Part shown: in pieces, positions 34,513-43,361 of the stretch
Position numbering within the stretch: the stretch's first letter is position 1
Layout of the letters: each line of letters starts with the position of its first letter
Source of the DNA: Pseudomonas lundensis
GTDB taxonomy: Bacteria; Pseudomonadota; Gammaproteobacteria; Pseudomonadales; Pseudomonadaceae
Assembly: GCF_001042985.1 (NCBI RefSeq)
Contig: NZ_JYKY01000029.1
Span: 1-64,000, forward strand
Direction of reading: 5' to 3'
DNA: 64,000 bases
Made by a program: the position numbers and the translations under genes
Notes under the pieces: generated by a model
What the model saw: the letters and a program-made list of their open reading frames with translations, nothing else
What the model was told of the DNA's origin: nothing
The model's database searches: none

Positions 34513-35817
34513 ATGCCCTTAAGTCATAAACGCCGTTGGCCGATGCGCCAACTGATTGCTGCTTCCAGCGTCATCCTTTTAGTCGCCTGCGCAGAGAAAC
34601 CCACCGCAGCCGATGCTCAACCCCTGCCTGTGACGCCTCCCGCGCCCGCGGTGACCACCAGCGCTCCCGTTGCAGACACCCTTGAAATCCAGCCCGCCCA
34701 AAGCTTCAGCGAATGGCAAGCCAACTTCCGTGCGCAAGCCCTGAAAGCAGGGATCAACCCGCTGGTTTTCGATAACGCCTTCAAAGACATCACCCCCGAC
34801 ATGGGCGTCATCAAGGCTGATCGCAGCCAGCCCGAGTTCAGCCGCCCGGTGTGGGAATACCTCGAAGGCGCCCTTTCGCCGCTGCGCGTGCGCAATGGCC
34901 AGCGATTGCTGGAGCAAAATGCCGACCTGCTGAGTCGTATCGAAGAGCGCTACGGCGTTGATCGCGAGGCACTGGTCTCGGTGTGGGGCATGGAAAGCAA
35001 CTTCGGCACCTTTCAAGGCAACAAATCGGTGATCCGTTCCCTGGCCACCCTGGCGTATGAAGGCCGTCGCCCGGAATTCGCCCAGAGCCAACTGATCGCT
35101 GCCCTTAAGATCATCCAGGAAGGCGATATTTCGCCCGAGAAAATGCTCGGTTCATGGGCAGGCGCGATGGGCCAGACCCAGTTCATCCCCACCACCTATG
35201 AAACCCACGCGGTGGATTTCGACGGCGATGGCCGTCGGGACATCTGGAACAGTTCGGCTGACGCGCTGGCCTCCACGGCTCACTACCTGCAAAGCTCCGG
35301 TTGGAAGCAAGGCCAGCCTTGGGGATTTGAAGTGAACCTGCCGAGCGGGTTTGACTACGCGCTGGCTGACGGAACCGTTCGTAAAAGTGTCAGCGAATGG
35401 CAAGCACTTGGGGTACGGGTGCCTGTTACCGCCAGCGGTTCAGAACAACTGAGCGCCACGTTGTTGCTGCCCGCCGGATACCGGGGACCGGCATTTTTAG
35501 TGCTGGATAACTTCAGGGCCATCCTGCGCTACAACAACTCTTCGTCGTATGCGCTGGCGGTGGGCCTGCTGTCTGAGCGCTTCAACGGTGGTGGCATCAT
35601 CAAAGGGGACTGGCCCAAGGATGACCGCCCGTTGAGTCGCAGCGAACGTGTCGAGCTGCAAACCCTGCTGAGCAACCGCAACTACGACGCCGGCAAGGCT
35701 GATGGCATCATCGGGGCAAACACCCGTAAGGCAATTCGCAGCGCGCAGCAAGCGCTGGGCTGGCCCGCGGATGGCTACCCTTCGCATAAGTTGCTGGAAA
35801 GTTTGCGCCAACACTAA
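34513..35817 (+). CDS. sltB3: lytic murein transglycosylase with peptidoglycan-binding domain (SltB3-like)
   Basis: A 434-residue MltB-family enzyme cleaving peptidoglycan to 1,6-anhydro-muropeptides. A signal peptide with the lipobox LVAC (Cys about 26) predicts a lipoprotein. The catalytic Glu is in VWGMESNFGTFQG; GSWAGAMGQTQFIPTTYETHAVDFDGDGRRDIWNS is the family's signature run. The C-terminal PG_binding_1 repeat (about 370-430, NYDAGKADGIIGANTRKAIRSAQQ) separates it from SltB1 and matches PA3992. Two later or earlier ATGs are possible; 34513 keeps a basic N-region. Confidence 0.88.
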   Translation: MPLSHKRRWPMRQLIAASSVILLVACAEKPTAADAQPLPVTPPAPAVTTSAPVADTLEIQPAQSFSEWQANFRAQALKAGINPLVFDNAFKDITPDMGVIKADRSQPEFSRPVWEYLEGALSPLRVRNGQRLLEQNADLLSRIEERYGVDREALVSVWGMESNFGTFQGNKSVIRSLATLAYEGRRPEFAQSQLIAALKIIQEGDISPEKMLGSWAGAMGQTQFIPTTYETHAVDFDGDGRRDIWNSSADALASTAHYLQSSGWKQGQPWGFEVNLPSGFDYALADGTVRKSVSEWQALGVRVPVTASGSEQLSATLLLPAGYRGPAFLVLDNFRAILRYNNSSSYALAVGLLSERFNGGGIIKGDWPKDDRPLSRSERVELQTLLSNRNYDAGKADGIIGANTRKAIRSAQQALGWPADGYPSHKLLESLRQH

Positions 35818-35831
35818 ACGGCCTGCGCCAC

Positions 35832-35852
35832 CCCTCTCCCGCCGGGAGAGGG
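35832..35852. terminator. perfect 9-bp hairpin between convergent sltB3 and ldcA
   Basis: CCCTCTCCC-GCC-GGGAGAGGG fills the space between the two convergent stop codons. No T tract. It can act on both strands and resembles a short repeat common in gamma-proteobacterial intergenic regions. Confidence 0.5.
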
Positions 35853-36806
35853 TCAAGGCGCGATCGAAACGACGTCCTGCTCTAACACCAACTGCTGGTT
35901 ATCTGCATCCAGACGCACCAGCGCGCCCATTGGTAAGGTCAGGTTGGGGTCGCAATGCCCGCTGCGCCATCCCGCGAGTACAGGCACCCCTAGCGGCCCA
36001 AGCTCCTGCCCGATCAGCCGCATCAACGCCTGAGTGTCCACTCCGGCCACATCCCCCACCAACACACCCCGAACCCGCGCCAACTTGCCCGCTAACCGCA
36101 GTTGGGTCAGCAGACGGTCAATCCGGTACAGCGGTTCGTTGACGTCCTCAATGAACAAAATGATGCCGTCTGCGTCCAGCTCGAATGCGGTGCCAAGCGT
36201 GCCGCAGATCATGGCCAGGTTGCCGCCCAGCAACCGTCCGCTGGCCACGCCCGGCGCCACGGTGGTCAACGCAAACGCGGCGGGATGAGTCAGAACGGCG
36301 CCTTGCCGGCCACTGATCATGTCCAGCAGGGAGGATTCAGTGGGCGCCTGCTTATTGCCCAGCAGGTCTGCGTTCAGCATCGGCCCGTGAAAGGTCACGA
36401 AGCCTGCATAACGGGTGATGGCCAGATGCAGCGCCGTGATGTCGCTGTAGCCAATAAAAGGTTTCGGATGGCGTTTCAGGAGTTCGAAGTCGATGCCATC
36501 GAGCAAACGCGGGCTGCCATAGCCGCCGCGCATGCACAAAATCGCGTCGATGCTGTCGTCGGCAAAGGCGTCGTGCAAATCGTGCAAACGAATAGCATCA
36601 GCGCCGGCCAGGTAGCCGTCTTTTTCCCATACCCCCGGAAAAACCCGCAGTTGATAACCGCGTGCCTGTATCCATTGGGTGGCAAGGTGAAGATCGAGTT
36701 CGGCGGGGCCAGCCGGGGCGATCAGGCCGATCACCCCGCCAGCACGCAGCGCGGGCACCGCGCCGTGGGCCTTGTCAGACACCTGCGCGGTGAACGGGCT
36801 GTTCAT
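35853..36806 (-). CDS. ldcA: LD-carboxypeptidase
   Basis: A 317-residue cytosolic S66-family peptidase that removes the terminal D-Ala of tetrapeptides in peptidoglycan recycling. The Ser-Glu-His triad is visible: Ser in FIGYSDIT, Glu in LFIEDVNEPLYRIDR, His in RSGHCDPN. The N-terminal domain begins GGVIGLIAPAGPA. Its ATG at 36806 follows the lipA stop by 4 bases, so it is translated with the lip genes. The open frame upstream belongs to lipA in another phase. Confidence 0.93.
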   Translation of the reverse strand: MNSPFTAQVSDKAHGAVPALRAGGVIGLIAPAGPAELDLHLATQWIQARGYQLRVFPGVWEKDGYLAGADAIRLHDLHDAFADDSIDAILCMRGGYGSPRLLDGIDFELLKRHPKPFIGYSDITALHLAITRYAGFVTFHGPMLNADLLGNKQAPTESSLLDMISGRQGAVLTHPAAFALTTVAPGVASGRLLGGNLAMICGTLGTAFELDADGIILFIEDVNEPLYRIDRLLTQLRLAGKLARVRGVLVGDVAGVDTQALMRLIGQELGPLGVPVLAGWRSGHCDPNLTLPMGALVRLDADNQQLVLEQDVVSIAP

Positions 36807-36810
36807 GGTT

Positions 36811-37851
36811 TCACTCACTGACCAGCATGTTCTTGACCAGCTTGGCCTGCTCATCCGCGTGGTACGAGGAACGAACCAACGGCCCGGAAGCAACGTTTTT
36901 GAAGCCCATTTTGTAACCTTCCTCGGCGAACCAGGCGAAGGTGTCAGGGTGCACAAAACGCTGAACCGGCAAGTGGCTGCGCGACGGTTGCAGGTACTGG
37001 CCAAGGGTCAGCATGTCGATGTCGTGCTCACGCATGCGCTTCATCACTTCGATGACTTCTTCATCGGTTTCGCCAAGGCCCAGCATCAGGCCGGATTTGG
37101 TCGGGATGTGCGGCATCATTTGTTTGAAGCGCTGCAGCAACGTCAACGACCACTGGTAATCGGAACCCGGACGCGCCGCCTTGTACAGACGCGGGACGGT
37201 TTCGAGGTTGTGGTTGAACACGTCAGGCGGCTCGGCGGCCGTGATGTCGAGCGCTACGTCCATGCGGCCACGGTAGTCCGGCACCAGGGTTTCAAGCAGC
37301 ACGTTGGGTGACAGCTTGCGGATTTCGCGGATGCAATCGGCAAAGTGCTGGGCACCGCCGTCACGCAGGTCGTCACGGTCCACCGAGGTGATGACCACGT
37401 ACTTCAAGCCCAGGTCAGCAATGGCGATGGCCAGGCTTTGTGGCTCATTGACGTCCAGAGGCTTGGGGCGACCATGGCCGACGTCGCAGAACGGGCAGCG
37501 ACGGGTGCAGATGTCGCCCATGATCATGAAGGTGGCAGTACCGCCCGAGAAGCACTCACCCAGGTTCGGGCAGGATGCTTCTTCGCAAACGCTGTGCAAT
37601 TTGTGTTTGCGCAGCAGTTGCTTGATACGGTCGACTTCCGGAGAAACCGGGATGCGCACCCGAATCCAGTCAGGTTTTTTCGGCAATTCGGTGGTCGGAA
37701 TGATTTTGACCGGGATACGCGCCACCTTTTCGGCACCGCGCAGCTTGACGCCGGTCTCAACCTTGGAACGGGCCTCGCTGGCGCGGGCTGCACGTTCAGA
37801 GATGTCCAGCGTAGGGATCAGGGTTTCAACAGCGTCTTGCGCAGTAGTCAT
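36811..37851 (-). CDS. lipA: lipoyl synthase
   Basis: A 346-residue radical-SAM enzyme inserting two sulfurs into octanoyl groups on lipoyl domains. The auxiliary cluster cysteines are in CEEASCPNLGEC and the radical-SAM cluster in CTRRCPFC; a C-terminal RSSYHADEQ run contains the conserved Ser ligand. One base separates its start from the lipB stop, consistent with an ordered pathway LipB then LipA. Confidence 0.97.
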   Translation of the reverse strand: MTTAQDAVETLIPTLDISERAARASEARSKVETGVKLRGAEKVARIPVKIIPTTELPKKPDWIRVRIPVSPEVDRIKQLLRKHKLHSVCEEASCPNLGECFSGGTATFMIMGDICTRRCPFCDVGHGRPKPLDVNEPQSLAIAIADLGLKYVVITSVDRDDLRDGGAQHFADCIREIRKLSPNVLLETLVPDYRGRMDVALDITAAEPPDVFNHNLETVPRLYKAARPGSDYQWSLTLLQRFKQMMPHIPTKSGLMLGLGETDEEVIEVMKRMREHDIDMLTLGQYLQPSRSHLPVQRFVHPDTFAWFAEEGYKMGFKNVASGPLVRSSYHADEQAKLVKNMLVSE

Positions 37852-37852
37852 A

Positions 37853-38506
37853 TCAATCGATTCCGCCCGTCAGGGTCGTCTGCTCAGCATAGTCGAGGTG
37901 TTTGACGAGCTGCGCGCGCAGCCGGGCACGCACCTCGGCAAATTCAATCGGGCCTGCATGGTCGCGCAACTGGGTCATCGCCAGCCCCGCGTAGCCACAG
38001 GGGTTAATCCGTCGAAACGGTTCCAGGTCCATATCCACATTCAGGGCCAGGCCGTGGAAAGAGCAGCCATTGCGGATCCGCAGGCCCAGTGAGGCGATTT
38101 TCGCGCCATTCACATACACGCCGGGCGCATCGGGCTTGGCGTGGGCGCTTACGCCATAGCTGGCGAGCAGCTCGATCAGGCAGCGCTCCATCCGGCTGAC
38201 CAGTTCGCGAACCCCAAAACCCAGACGCCGCACGTCCAGCATCAGGTAGGCAACCAACTGGCCGGGCCCGTGATACGTCACTTGCCCGCCGCGATCTGAT
38301 TTGACCACCGGGATATCACCCGGCAGCAGCAGGTGCTCGGCCTTGCCGGCCTGCCCCTGGGTGAATACTGGCGGATGCTCCACCAGCCAGATCTCGTCTT
38401 GCGTCTCGGGCCGGTCTTTGCGTTGGTCAGTGAAACGCTGCATGGCCAGCCAGGTGGGCTCGTAATCCAGCAACGCCAACTCGCGAAAACCCAAGGCCCG
38501 CGACAT
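37853..38506 (-). CDS. lipB: octanoyl-ACP:protein N-octanoyltransferase
   Basis: A 217-residue cofactor-transferase-fold enzyme moving octanoyl from ACP to lipoyl domains. RGGQVTYHGPGQLVAY and GAKIASLGLRIRNGCSFHGLALNVDMD are the family motifs, with the catalytic Lys in AKIAS and the Cys in FRRINPCGYAG. The ATG overlaps the ybeD stop as TGATG; a GTG one codon earlier is the alternative. Confidence 0.96.
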   Translation of the reverse strand: MSRALGFRELALLDYEPTWLAMQRFTDQRKDRPETQDEIWLVEHPPVFTQGQAGKAEHLLLPGDIPVVKSDRGGQVTYHGPGQLVAYLMLDVRRLGFGVRELVSRMERCLIELLASYGVSAHAKPDAPGVYVNGAKIASLGLRIRNGCSFHGLALNVDMDLEPFRRINPCGYAGLAMTQLRDHAGPIEFAEVRARLRAQLVKHLDYAEQTTLTGGID

Positions 38507-38781
38507 CACAACACCATGTGAACGAAGCCAGTGGCCCGCAGTTCGCTGTTGATGTTGTACAGCTGGTCCTGATCCGTGGCCACAATGTGCAGCTGGATGG
38601 TGGTGTACTTGCCGTTGGTGCTCTGGCGTTCGTCAATACGCTCGTTGTTGATCGTTGCGTGTTTTCTCACGATCACGAGGATTTTGTCCTTGTTACCCAC
38701 ACCTGTGTCACTGATCACCTTAACCGGGTAATCGGTTTGAGGAAATTCGATCTTTGGCGCCTTTACTTCGTTATCGCTCAT
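38506..38781 (-). CDS. ybeD: YbeD-like DUF493 protein
   Basis: A 91-residue protein of the DUF493 family with an ACT-like ferredoxin fold (PVKVISDTGVGNKDKILVIVRKHA, YTTIQLHIVATDQDQLYNINSELRATGFVHMVL). It starts the ybeD-lipB-lipA-ldcA unit. A regulatory role around lipoate synthesis has been suggested for the family but is not proven. Confidence 0.92.
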   Translation of the reverse strand: MSDNEVKAPKIEFPQTDYPVKVISDTGVGNKDKILVIVRKHATINNERIDERQSTNGKYTTIQLHIVATDQDQLYNINSELRATGFVHMVL

Positions 38782-38816
38782 GGCGTATTGGCCTCGTAAG
38801 CCCGGAACTACAGACA

Positions 38817-38845
38817 TGACCCCGCGCCGGGTAAGCGCAGGGTCA
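38817..38845. other. hairpin between dacC and ybeD
   Basis: TGACCCCGCGC (38817-38827) and GCGCAGGGTCA (38835-38845) pair at 10 of 11 positions with a 7-base loop. It lies between the dacC stop and the ybeD start on the minus strand. No U tract; possible partial terminator of the dacC message. Confidence 0.45.
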
Positions 38846-38860
38846 CACAGGTGGGTGCAA

Positions 38861-40018
38861 TCAGTTGAACAACCCGTAGAAGAATAGACGGATGCTATCC
38901 CACACGCGGCGGAAAATGCCACCTTCCTCAACCGGCTCAAGTGCGATCAAGTCCGCACTGTGAACAACTTTATCGTCGAGTTTGACTTCAACCTTACCGA
39001 TCACGTCACCTTTGGCGATGGGCGCCATCAGTTGCGGGTTCATGGTCATGCTCGCGGCCAGCTTTTTCAATTGGCCTTTAGGCAGGGTCAGGGTCAGGTC
39101 GTTGGCCAGACCGGCTTTGACCTGACTGGTGGTGCCTTTCCAGACAGGAGCCTGAGCCAGCTCGGTGCCTTTCTGGTAGAAGGTCTGGGTTTCGAAGAAG
39201 CGGAAACCGTAGGTCAGCAGTTTTTGCGTTTCGGCCGCACGGGCCGCTTCGCTGTTGGTGCCGAACACCACGGCGATCAAACGCATGCCGTCACGCACTG
39301 CCGAAGACACCATGCAGTAGCCTGCTTCATCGGTGTGACCGGTTTTCAGGCCGTCAACGGTCTTGTCGCGCCACAGCAACAGGTTGCGGTTAGGCTGCTT
39401 GATGCCGTTCCAGAAGAACTCTTTCTGCGAGTAGATCGCGTAGTGGGTCGGGTCTTCGTGGATGATTGCGCGGGCCAGCAGCGACATGTCATGCGCCGAC
39501 GAGTAGTGCTCAGGGTTTGGCAGACCGGTCGGGTTCATGAAGTGGCTATTGGTCATGCCCAGCTCGGCTGCGGTCTTGTTCATCAGATCCGCGAAAGCGT
39601 CTTCACTGCCGGCAATGTGCTCAGCCAATGCAACGCTGGCGTCGTTACCCGACTGAATGATGATCCCGTGCAGCAGATCGCTGACCGACACCTGGGAGCC
39701 GACCTTGATGAACATGCGCGAACCACCGGTGCGCCAGGCGTTCTCGCTGACCGTTACCGGGTCGTTCTCGCCAATCTGGCCACGACGGATTTCCAGCGTC
39801 GCAATGTACGCAGTCATCAGTTTGGTCAGGCTGGCCGGGGGCAGGCGCTGGTCGCCATTGTTCTCAACCAGCACGTTGCCGCTACTGGCATCCATCAGCA
39901 CGTAGGATTTGGCGGCAAGCTGTGGCGGCGACGGCATCATTTCGGCTGCCCAGGCGGCAGGCGTAATGATCAGCGGGACAAGCAGGCACAGGCGTTTGGC
40001 AAAGGTGGTGATGTTCAT
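38861..40018 (-). CDS. dacC: D-alanyl-D-alanine carboxypeptidase (PBP5/6)
   Basis: A 385-residue low-molecular-weight penicillin-binding protein trimming the terminal D-Ala of pentapeptides. It has a signal peptide (about 1-24), the SxxK motif in PASLTKLMTAY, the SGN motif in IQSGNDASVA and the KTG motif in GLKTGHTDEAG. A PBP5-type C-terminal beta domain (about 285-365) follows, and an amphipathic C-terminal helix (FRRVWDSIRLFFYGLFN) anchors it to the inner membrane. Counterpart of PA3999. Confidence 0.95.
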   Translation of the reverse strand: MNITTFAKRLCLLVPLIITPAAWAAEMMPSPPQLAAKSYVLMDASSGNVLVENNGDQRLPPASLTKLMTAYIATLEIRRGQIGENDPVTVSENAWRTGGSRMFIKVGSQVSVSDLLHGIIIQSGNDASVALAEHIAGSEDAFADLMNKTAAELGMTNSHFMNPTGLPNPEHYSSAHDMSLLARAIIHEDPTHYAIYSQKEFFWNGIKQPNRNLLLWRDKTVDGLKTGHTDEAGYCMVSSAVRDGMRLIAVVFGTNSEAARAAETQKLLTYGFRFFETQTFYQKGTELAQAPVWKGTTSQVKAGLANDLTLTLPKGQLKKLAASMTMNPQLMAPIAKGDVIGKVEVKLDDKVVHSADLIALEPVEEGGIFRRVWDSIRLFFYGLFN

Positions 40019-40070
40019 CCGTCTCTCGAAATTGTTGATGGAAACTTACCCTCGCGGGCAAAACTGTTCT

Positions 40071-40181
40071 GACAGCCCTTAGAGGGGCTGTCGCGTATTC
40101 AGTTGCAGGCACGGCCCTCGCAGGGCTTTTGTTCTTTGTCGCTGCAACTGCGTTGGGGCCCGAACCTTCGGGGCCCAACGC
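40071..40181. other. cluster of hairpins between rlpA and dacC
   Basis: Three hairpins fill this gap: GACAGCCC/GGGCTGTC (40071-40092); GCCCT-CGC-AGGGC followed by TTTT on the plus strand (40114-40130); and a perfect 15-bp stem with a two-base CC loop at the tip (40150-40181, arms reading GCGTTGGGGCCCGAA and its complement, so the innermost pair or two will open). In addition CAGTTGCAG (40100-40108) and CTGCAACTG (40142-40150) enclose the second hairpin. No gene is present here. The structure would sit in the dacC leader or rlpA trailer RNA. Confidence 0.6.
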
Positions 40182-40192
40182 GTTAATCAGTG

Positions 40193-41191
40193 TTACTGAT
40201 CCGATGTCACAACGCTTGGCTGGCCCAAATTGGCCAGTCGCACGCTGTTTTGCGCTTGCTGTACTTCGCCGGCCGAGGCAATCGGCCCCAGCCGCACACG
40301 GTGCAAGGTCTGCTGATTGCGCACAATCGAGCTAATAAATACGGGGGCACTGACCATGCCACTGAGCTTGGAACGAAGCAACTCTGCGGCATCCGGGTTG
40401 GCAAAGGCGCCGACCTGCAAATACGTGCCCTGCCCGTTGGACATGCGCGGCACCGGCACAACATCCGTGGCGTGTTGCTGCGCAGGCGGTGTCCATTGCT
40501 CGACCTTGCCCGTGGCAATGGTAGGTCCGGGGGCATTCTGGGCCATTTTCGGCTCATTGAGCATCAGCGGCGCAGGACGACCGCGCTGCGCCCACCACTG
40601 CTGCGGGTCGATGCCTTCGACTTTGACCCGCGCCGTACCGGTTTCGGCGTAACCGAGCTTTTTGGCCGCCGCGTAGGACAAGTCAATGATGCGGTCCGAA
40701 TAGAACGGGCCACGGTCGTTAACCCGCAGCACCACGGCTTTACCGTTGTCCAGGTTGGTCACTTTGACGTAGCTGGGCAGCGGCAGGGTTTTGTGCGCTG
40801 CGCTCATGCCGTACAGGTCATACACCTCGCCATTGGCAGTGTTCTGACCGTGAAACTTGGTGCCGTACCAGGATGCCGTACCTGACGCCACGTACGTCTT
40901 GGACTCTTGCATCGGAAAGTAGGTCTTGCCCAGCACGGTATACGGGTTGGCTTTGTACGGCCCGGTGTGCAGGGTGGGCGTCGCATCGGGGATACGCGAG
41001 ACGTCTACGTCCCACCACGGCGCGCCGTCCTTGTGTGCCCGGTTGATGTCCAAACCGGGCGTGGCGCGGACCACCGGGGCCGACTTTTGCTGCGGCGCGG
41101 TGGAACGACTGCTGGAGCAACTCACCACCAGCAACGCGACGGCGGCGCAGGCAGCAACTTTCAACGGTGTACGGATCGCTAGAAACGGCAT
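40193..41191 (-). CDS. rlpA: septal-ring lytic transglycosylase RlpA
   Basis: A 332-residue outer-membrane lipoprotein. The signal peptide ends in LVVSC. The double-psi beta-barrel catalytic domain (about 95-185) includes GTASWYGTKFHGQNTANGEVYD, with the catalytic His and Asp positions (VNDRGPFYSDRIIDLS). A C-terminal SPOR domain (about 255-330) recognises denuded glycan strands at the septum. It starts at TAATG overlapping the sltB1 stop, so it is the last gene of the rod-shape operon. Confidence 0.95.
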   Translation of the reverse strand: MPFLAIRTPLKVAACAAVALLVVSCSSSRSTAPQQKSAPVVRATPGLDINRAHKDGAPWWDVDVSRIPDATPTLHTGPYKANPYTVLGKTYFPMQESKTYVASGTASWYGTKFHGQNTANGEVYDLYGMSAAHKTLPLPSYVKVTNLDNGKAVVLRVNDRGPFYSDRIIDLSYAAAKKLGYAETGTARVKVEGIDPQQWWAQRGRPAPLMLNEPKMAQNAPGPTIATGKVEQWTPPAQQHATDVVPVPRMSNGQGTYLQVGAFANPDAAELLRSKLSGMVSAPVFISSIVRNQQTLHRVRLGPIASAGEVQQAQNSVRLANLGQPSVVTSDQ

Positions 41192-42201
41192 TACTTGTTG
41201 CCCCGTGCTTGAACCAGCAGGTCGGACAGTTGGTGCACTGCCATGGCGTACATCACGCTACGGTTGTAACGCGTAATCGCATAAAAATTCTTCAGGCCCA
41301 TCCAGTATTCAGGGCCGTTTTCGCCTTCGAGACGCAAGGCGGTGACCGGCATGTCGTCACGCAGCGCATCATGACTCGACCACCCCAGCGCTCGCAACTC
41401 CCCGACCGTTTTCACCGGTTCGATGCCTTGGGTCAACCCTTCGTCGGCGCGATCGCCTTGCACATCAGCCCGAATGACCACCGGCTCGCCCGCTACCCAG
41501 CCATGGCGCTTGAAATAGCTGGCAACACTGCCGATGGCGTCGTCCGGGTTGCTCCAAATATTAATGTGGCCGTCGTTATCAAAGTCCACGGCATAGGCGC
41601 GGAAGCTGCTCGGCATAAATTGCGGCAAGCCCATCGCACCGGCGTACGAGCCCTTAAGGGTCAACGGGTCGACCTGTTCCTCGCGGGCCAGCAGCAGAAA
41701 TTCGCGCAGTTCTTTGCGGAAGAATTCAGCACGTGGCGGGTAATCGAAGCCCAGGGTCGACAGCGCGTCGATCACCCGGTAGCTGCCCGTGTTACGGCCG
41801 TAGAAGGTTTCAACGCCAATGATCGACACAATCACTTGCGCCGGTACGCCATATTCCTGCTCGGCACGGGCCAGCACGGCTTCGTGCTCACGCCAAAAAT
41901 CGACACCGCGCGCCACGCGGGCATCCGAAATGAAGATCGGGCGGTATTCCTTCCACTGTTTAACGCGCTCGGCCGGACGCGAAATGGCATCAAGGATGCT
42001 CTGCTTGCGTTGAGCCTCGCGGAAAACGTCCATCAGCTGTTCACCGGCGAACCCGTAATCGCGGGTCATCTCGCCGACAAACTCAGCCACCTGGGGCGAG
42101 CCTTCATAGTCGCCGGCCACCGCGCCTTGCGCCGCCCCGAACAGACCTAACAGGCCTACCCAGGACGCGTATCGAGCAGCCCAGCCACGCATTACTTGCA
42201 T
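41191..42201 (-). CDS. sltB1: membrane-bound or periplasmic lytic transglycosylase B (SltB1-like)
   Basis: A 336-residue MltB-family enzyme. The catalytic Glu is in SIIGVETFYGRNTG; GSYAGAMGLPQFMPSSFRAYAVDFDNDGHINIWSNPDDAIGSVASYF is the family signature. The N-terminus has a cleavable signal peptide without a lipobox cysteine, so a soluble periplasmic form is likely, as for P. aeruginosa SltB1 (PA4001). Start 42201 lies 17 bases after the rodA stop. Often annotated mltB. Confidence 0.92.
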   Translation of the reverse strand: MQVMRGWAARYASWVGLLGLFGAAQGAVAGDYEGSPQVAEFVGEMTRDYGFAGEQLMDVFREAQRKQSILDAISRPAERVKQWKEYRPIFISDARVARGVDFWREHEAVLARAEQEYGVPAQVIVSIIGVETFYGRNTGSYRVIDALSTLGFDYPPRAEFFRKELREFLLLAREEQVDPLTLKGSYAGAMGLPQFMPSSFRAYAVDFDNDGHINIWSNPDDAIGSVASYFKRHGWVAGEPVVIRADVQGDRADEGLTQGIEPVKTVGELRALGWSSHDALRDDMPVTALRLEGENGPEYWMGLKNFYAITRYNRSVMYAMAVHQLSDLLVQARGNK

Positions 42202-42218
42202 TGAATTCTTCACCTTAA

Positions 42219-43361
42219 TCAAACTTGCGCGATCCACTTGCGATGCGTGTGGATCGACATCAAAACCCCAAACGCTGACAGCAGCGTAACGAGCGAAGTT
42301 CCGCCGTAGCTAATGAACGGCAATGGCACGCCCACCACCGGCAACAGGCCACTGACCATACCGATGTTGACGAAAACATAAACAAAAAACGTCATGGTCA
42401 GGCTGCCGGCCAGCAATTTGCCGAACAGCGTCTGCGCCTGGGCCGTAATCACCAGGCCACGACCAATCAACAGCAGATAAATCAGCAGCAATGCGCAAAT
42501 GCCCACCAGCCCGAACTCTTCGCCCATCACCGCAATAATGAAGTCGGTGTGGCTTTCAGGCAGGAAGTCCAGGTGCGACTGGGTGCCCAGCAACCAGCCT
42601 TTGCCAAACACACCGCCCGAACCAATGGCGGCCTTGGACTGAATGATGTTCCAGCCGGTGCCCAGCGGATCGCTTTCAGGGTCGAGGAAGGTCAGCACGC
42701 GCTGCTTTTGATAGTCGTGCATCACGAAAAACCACATGGCGACGGCCACCGGCACCGTGGCCGCCAGCACGCTGAGAATCCAGCGCCAACGCAGCCCGCC
42801 CATGAACAGCACAAACGCGCCACCCGCCAGTACCAGCAGCGCAGTACCGAGGTCGGGCTGACGCACAATCAGCGCAAAGGGCACGCCAATCAGCATGAGG
42901 CTGATCGCCACGTGTTTGAGCTGCGGGGGCAAGGTGCGCTTGGAGAGGTACCAGGCGATGGTCGCTGGCATCAGAATCTTCATGAATTCCGAAGGCTGGA
43001 AACGGATCACCCCCGGGATGTTGATCCAGCGCGTGGCCCCCATGGCGTTGTGGCCCATGACGTCCACGACCACCAGCAGCAGCACGCCGATCAGGTAACC
43101 AATCGGCACCCAGCGCGCCATGAACCGGGGTTCAAGCTGGGCAATGATGAACATTGACACCAGACCGATACCAAACGAGGTGGCCTGCTTGCTCAGCAGG
43201 TCCCAGCTCTTGCCGCTGGCCGAGTACAGAACGAACAGACTGCCAGCCGCCAGGGTCAACAGCAAAATCAGCAGCGGGCCATCGATGTGCAAACGCTGCA
43301 ACAGCGAGGCACGTCGACGCATCACATCCTCACTGGAGAGCATGCGATCAAAATTACTCAT
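42219..43361 (-). CDS. rodA: SEDS peptidoglycan glycosyltransferase RodA
   Basis: A 380-residue polytopic protein (about ten transmembrane helices) that polymerises lipid II in the elongasome with PBP2. SEDS motifs include GATRWINIPGVIRFQPSEFMKI, RQPDLGTALL, the loop with FLPESHTDFI and the C-terminal VGVPLPFISYGGTSLVTLL. It overlaps mrdA by 8 bases, as expected for partners made together. Confidence 0.97.
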   Translation of the reverse strand: MSNFDRMLSSEDVMRRRASLLQRLHIDGPLLILLLTLAAGSLFVLYSASGKSWDLLSKQATSFGIGLVSMFIIAQLEPRFMARWVPIGYLIGVLLLVVVDVMGHNAMGATRWINIPGVIRFQPSEFMKILMPATIAWYLSKRTLPPQLKHVAISLMLIGVPFALIVRQPDLGTALLVLAGGAFVLFMGGLRWRWILSVLAATVPVAVAMWFFVMHDYQKQRVLTFLDPESDPLGTGWNIIQSKAAIGSGGVFGKGWLLGTQSHLDFLPESHTDFIIAVMGEEFGLVGICALLLIYLLLIGRGLVITAQAQTLFGKLLAGSLTMTFFVYVFVNIGMVSGLLPVVGVPLPFISYGGTSLVTLLSAFGVLMSIHTHRKWIAQV

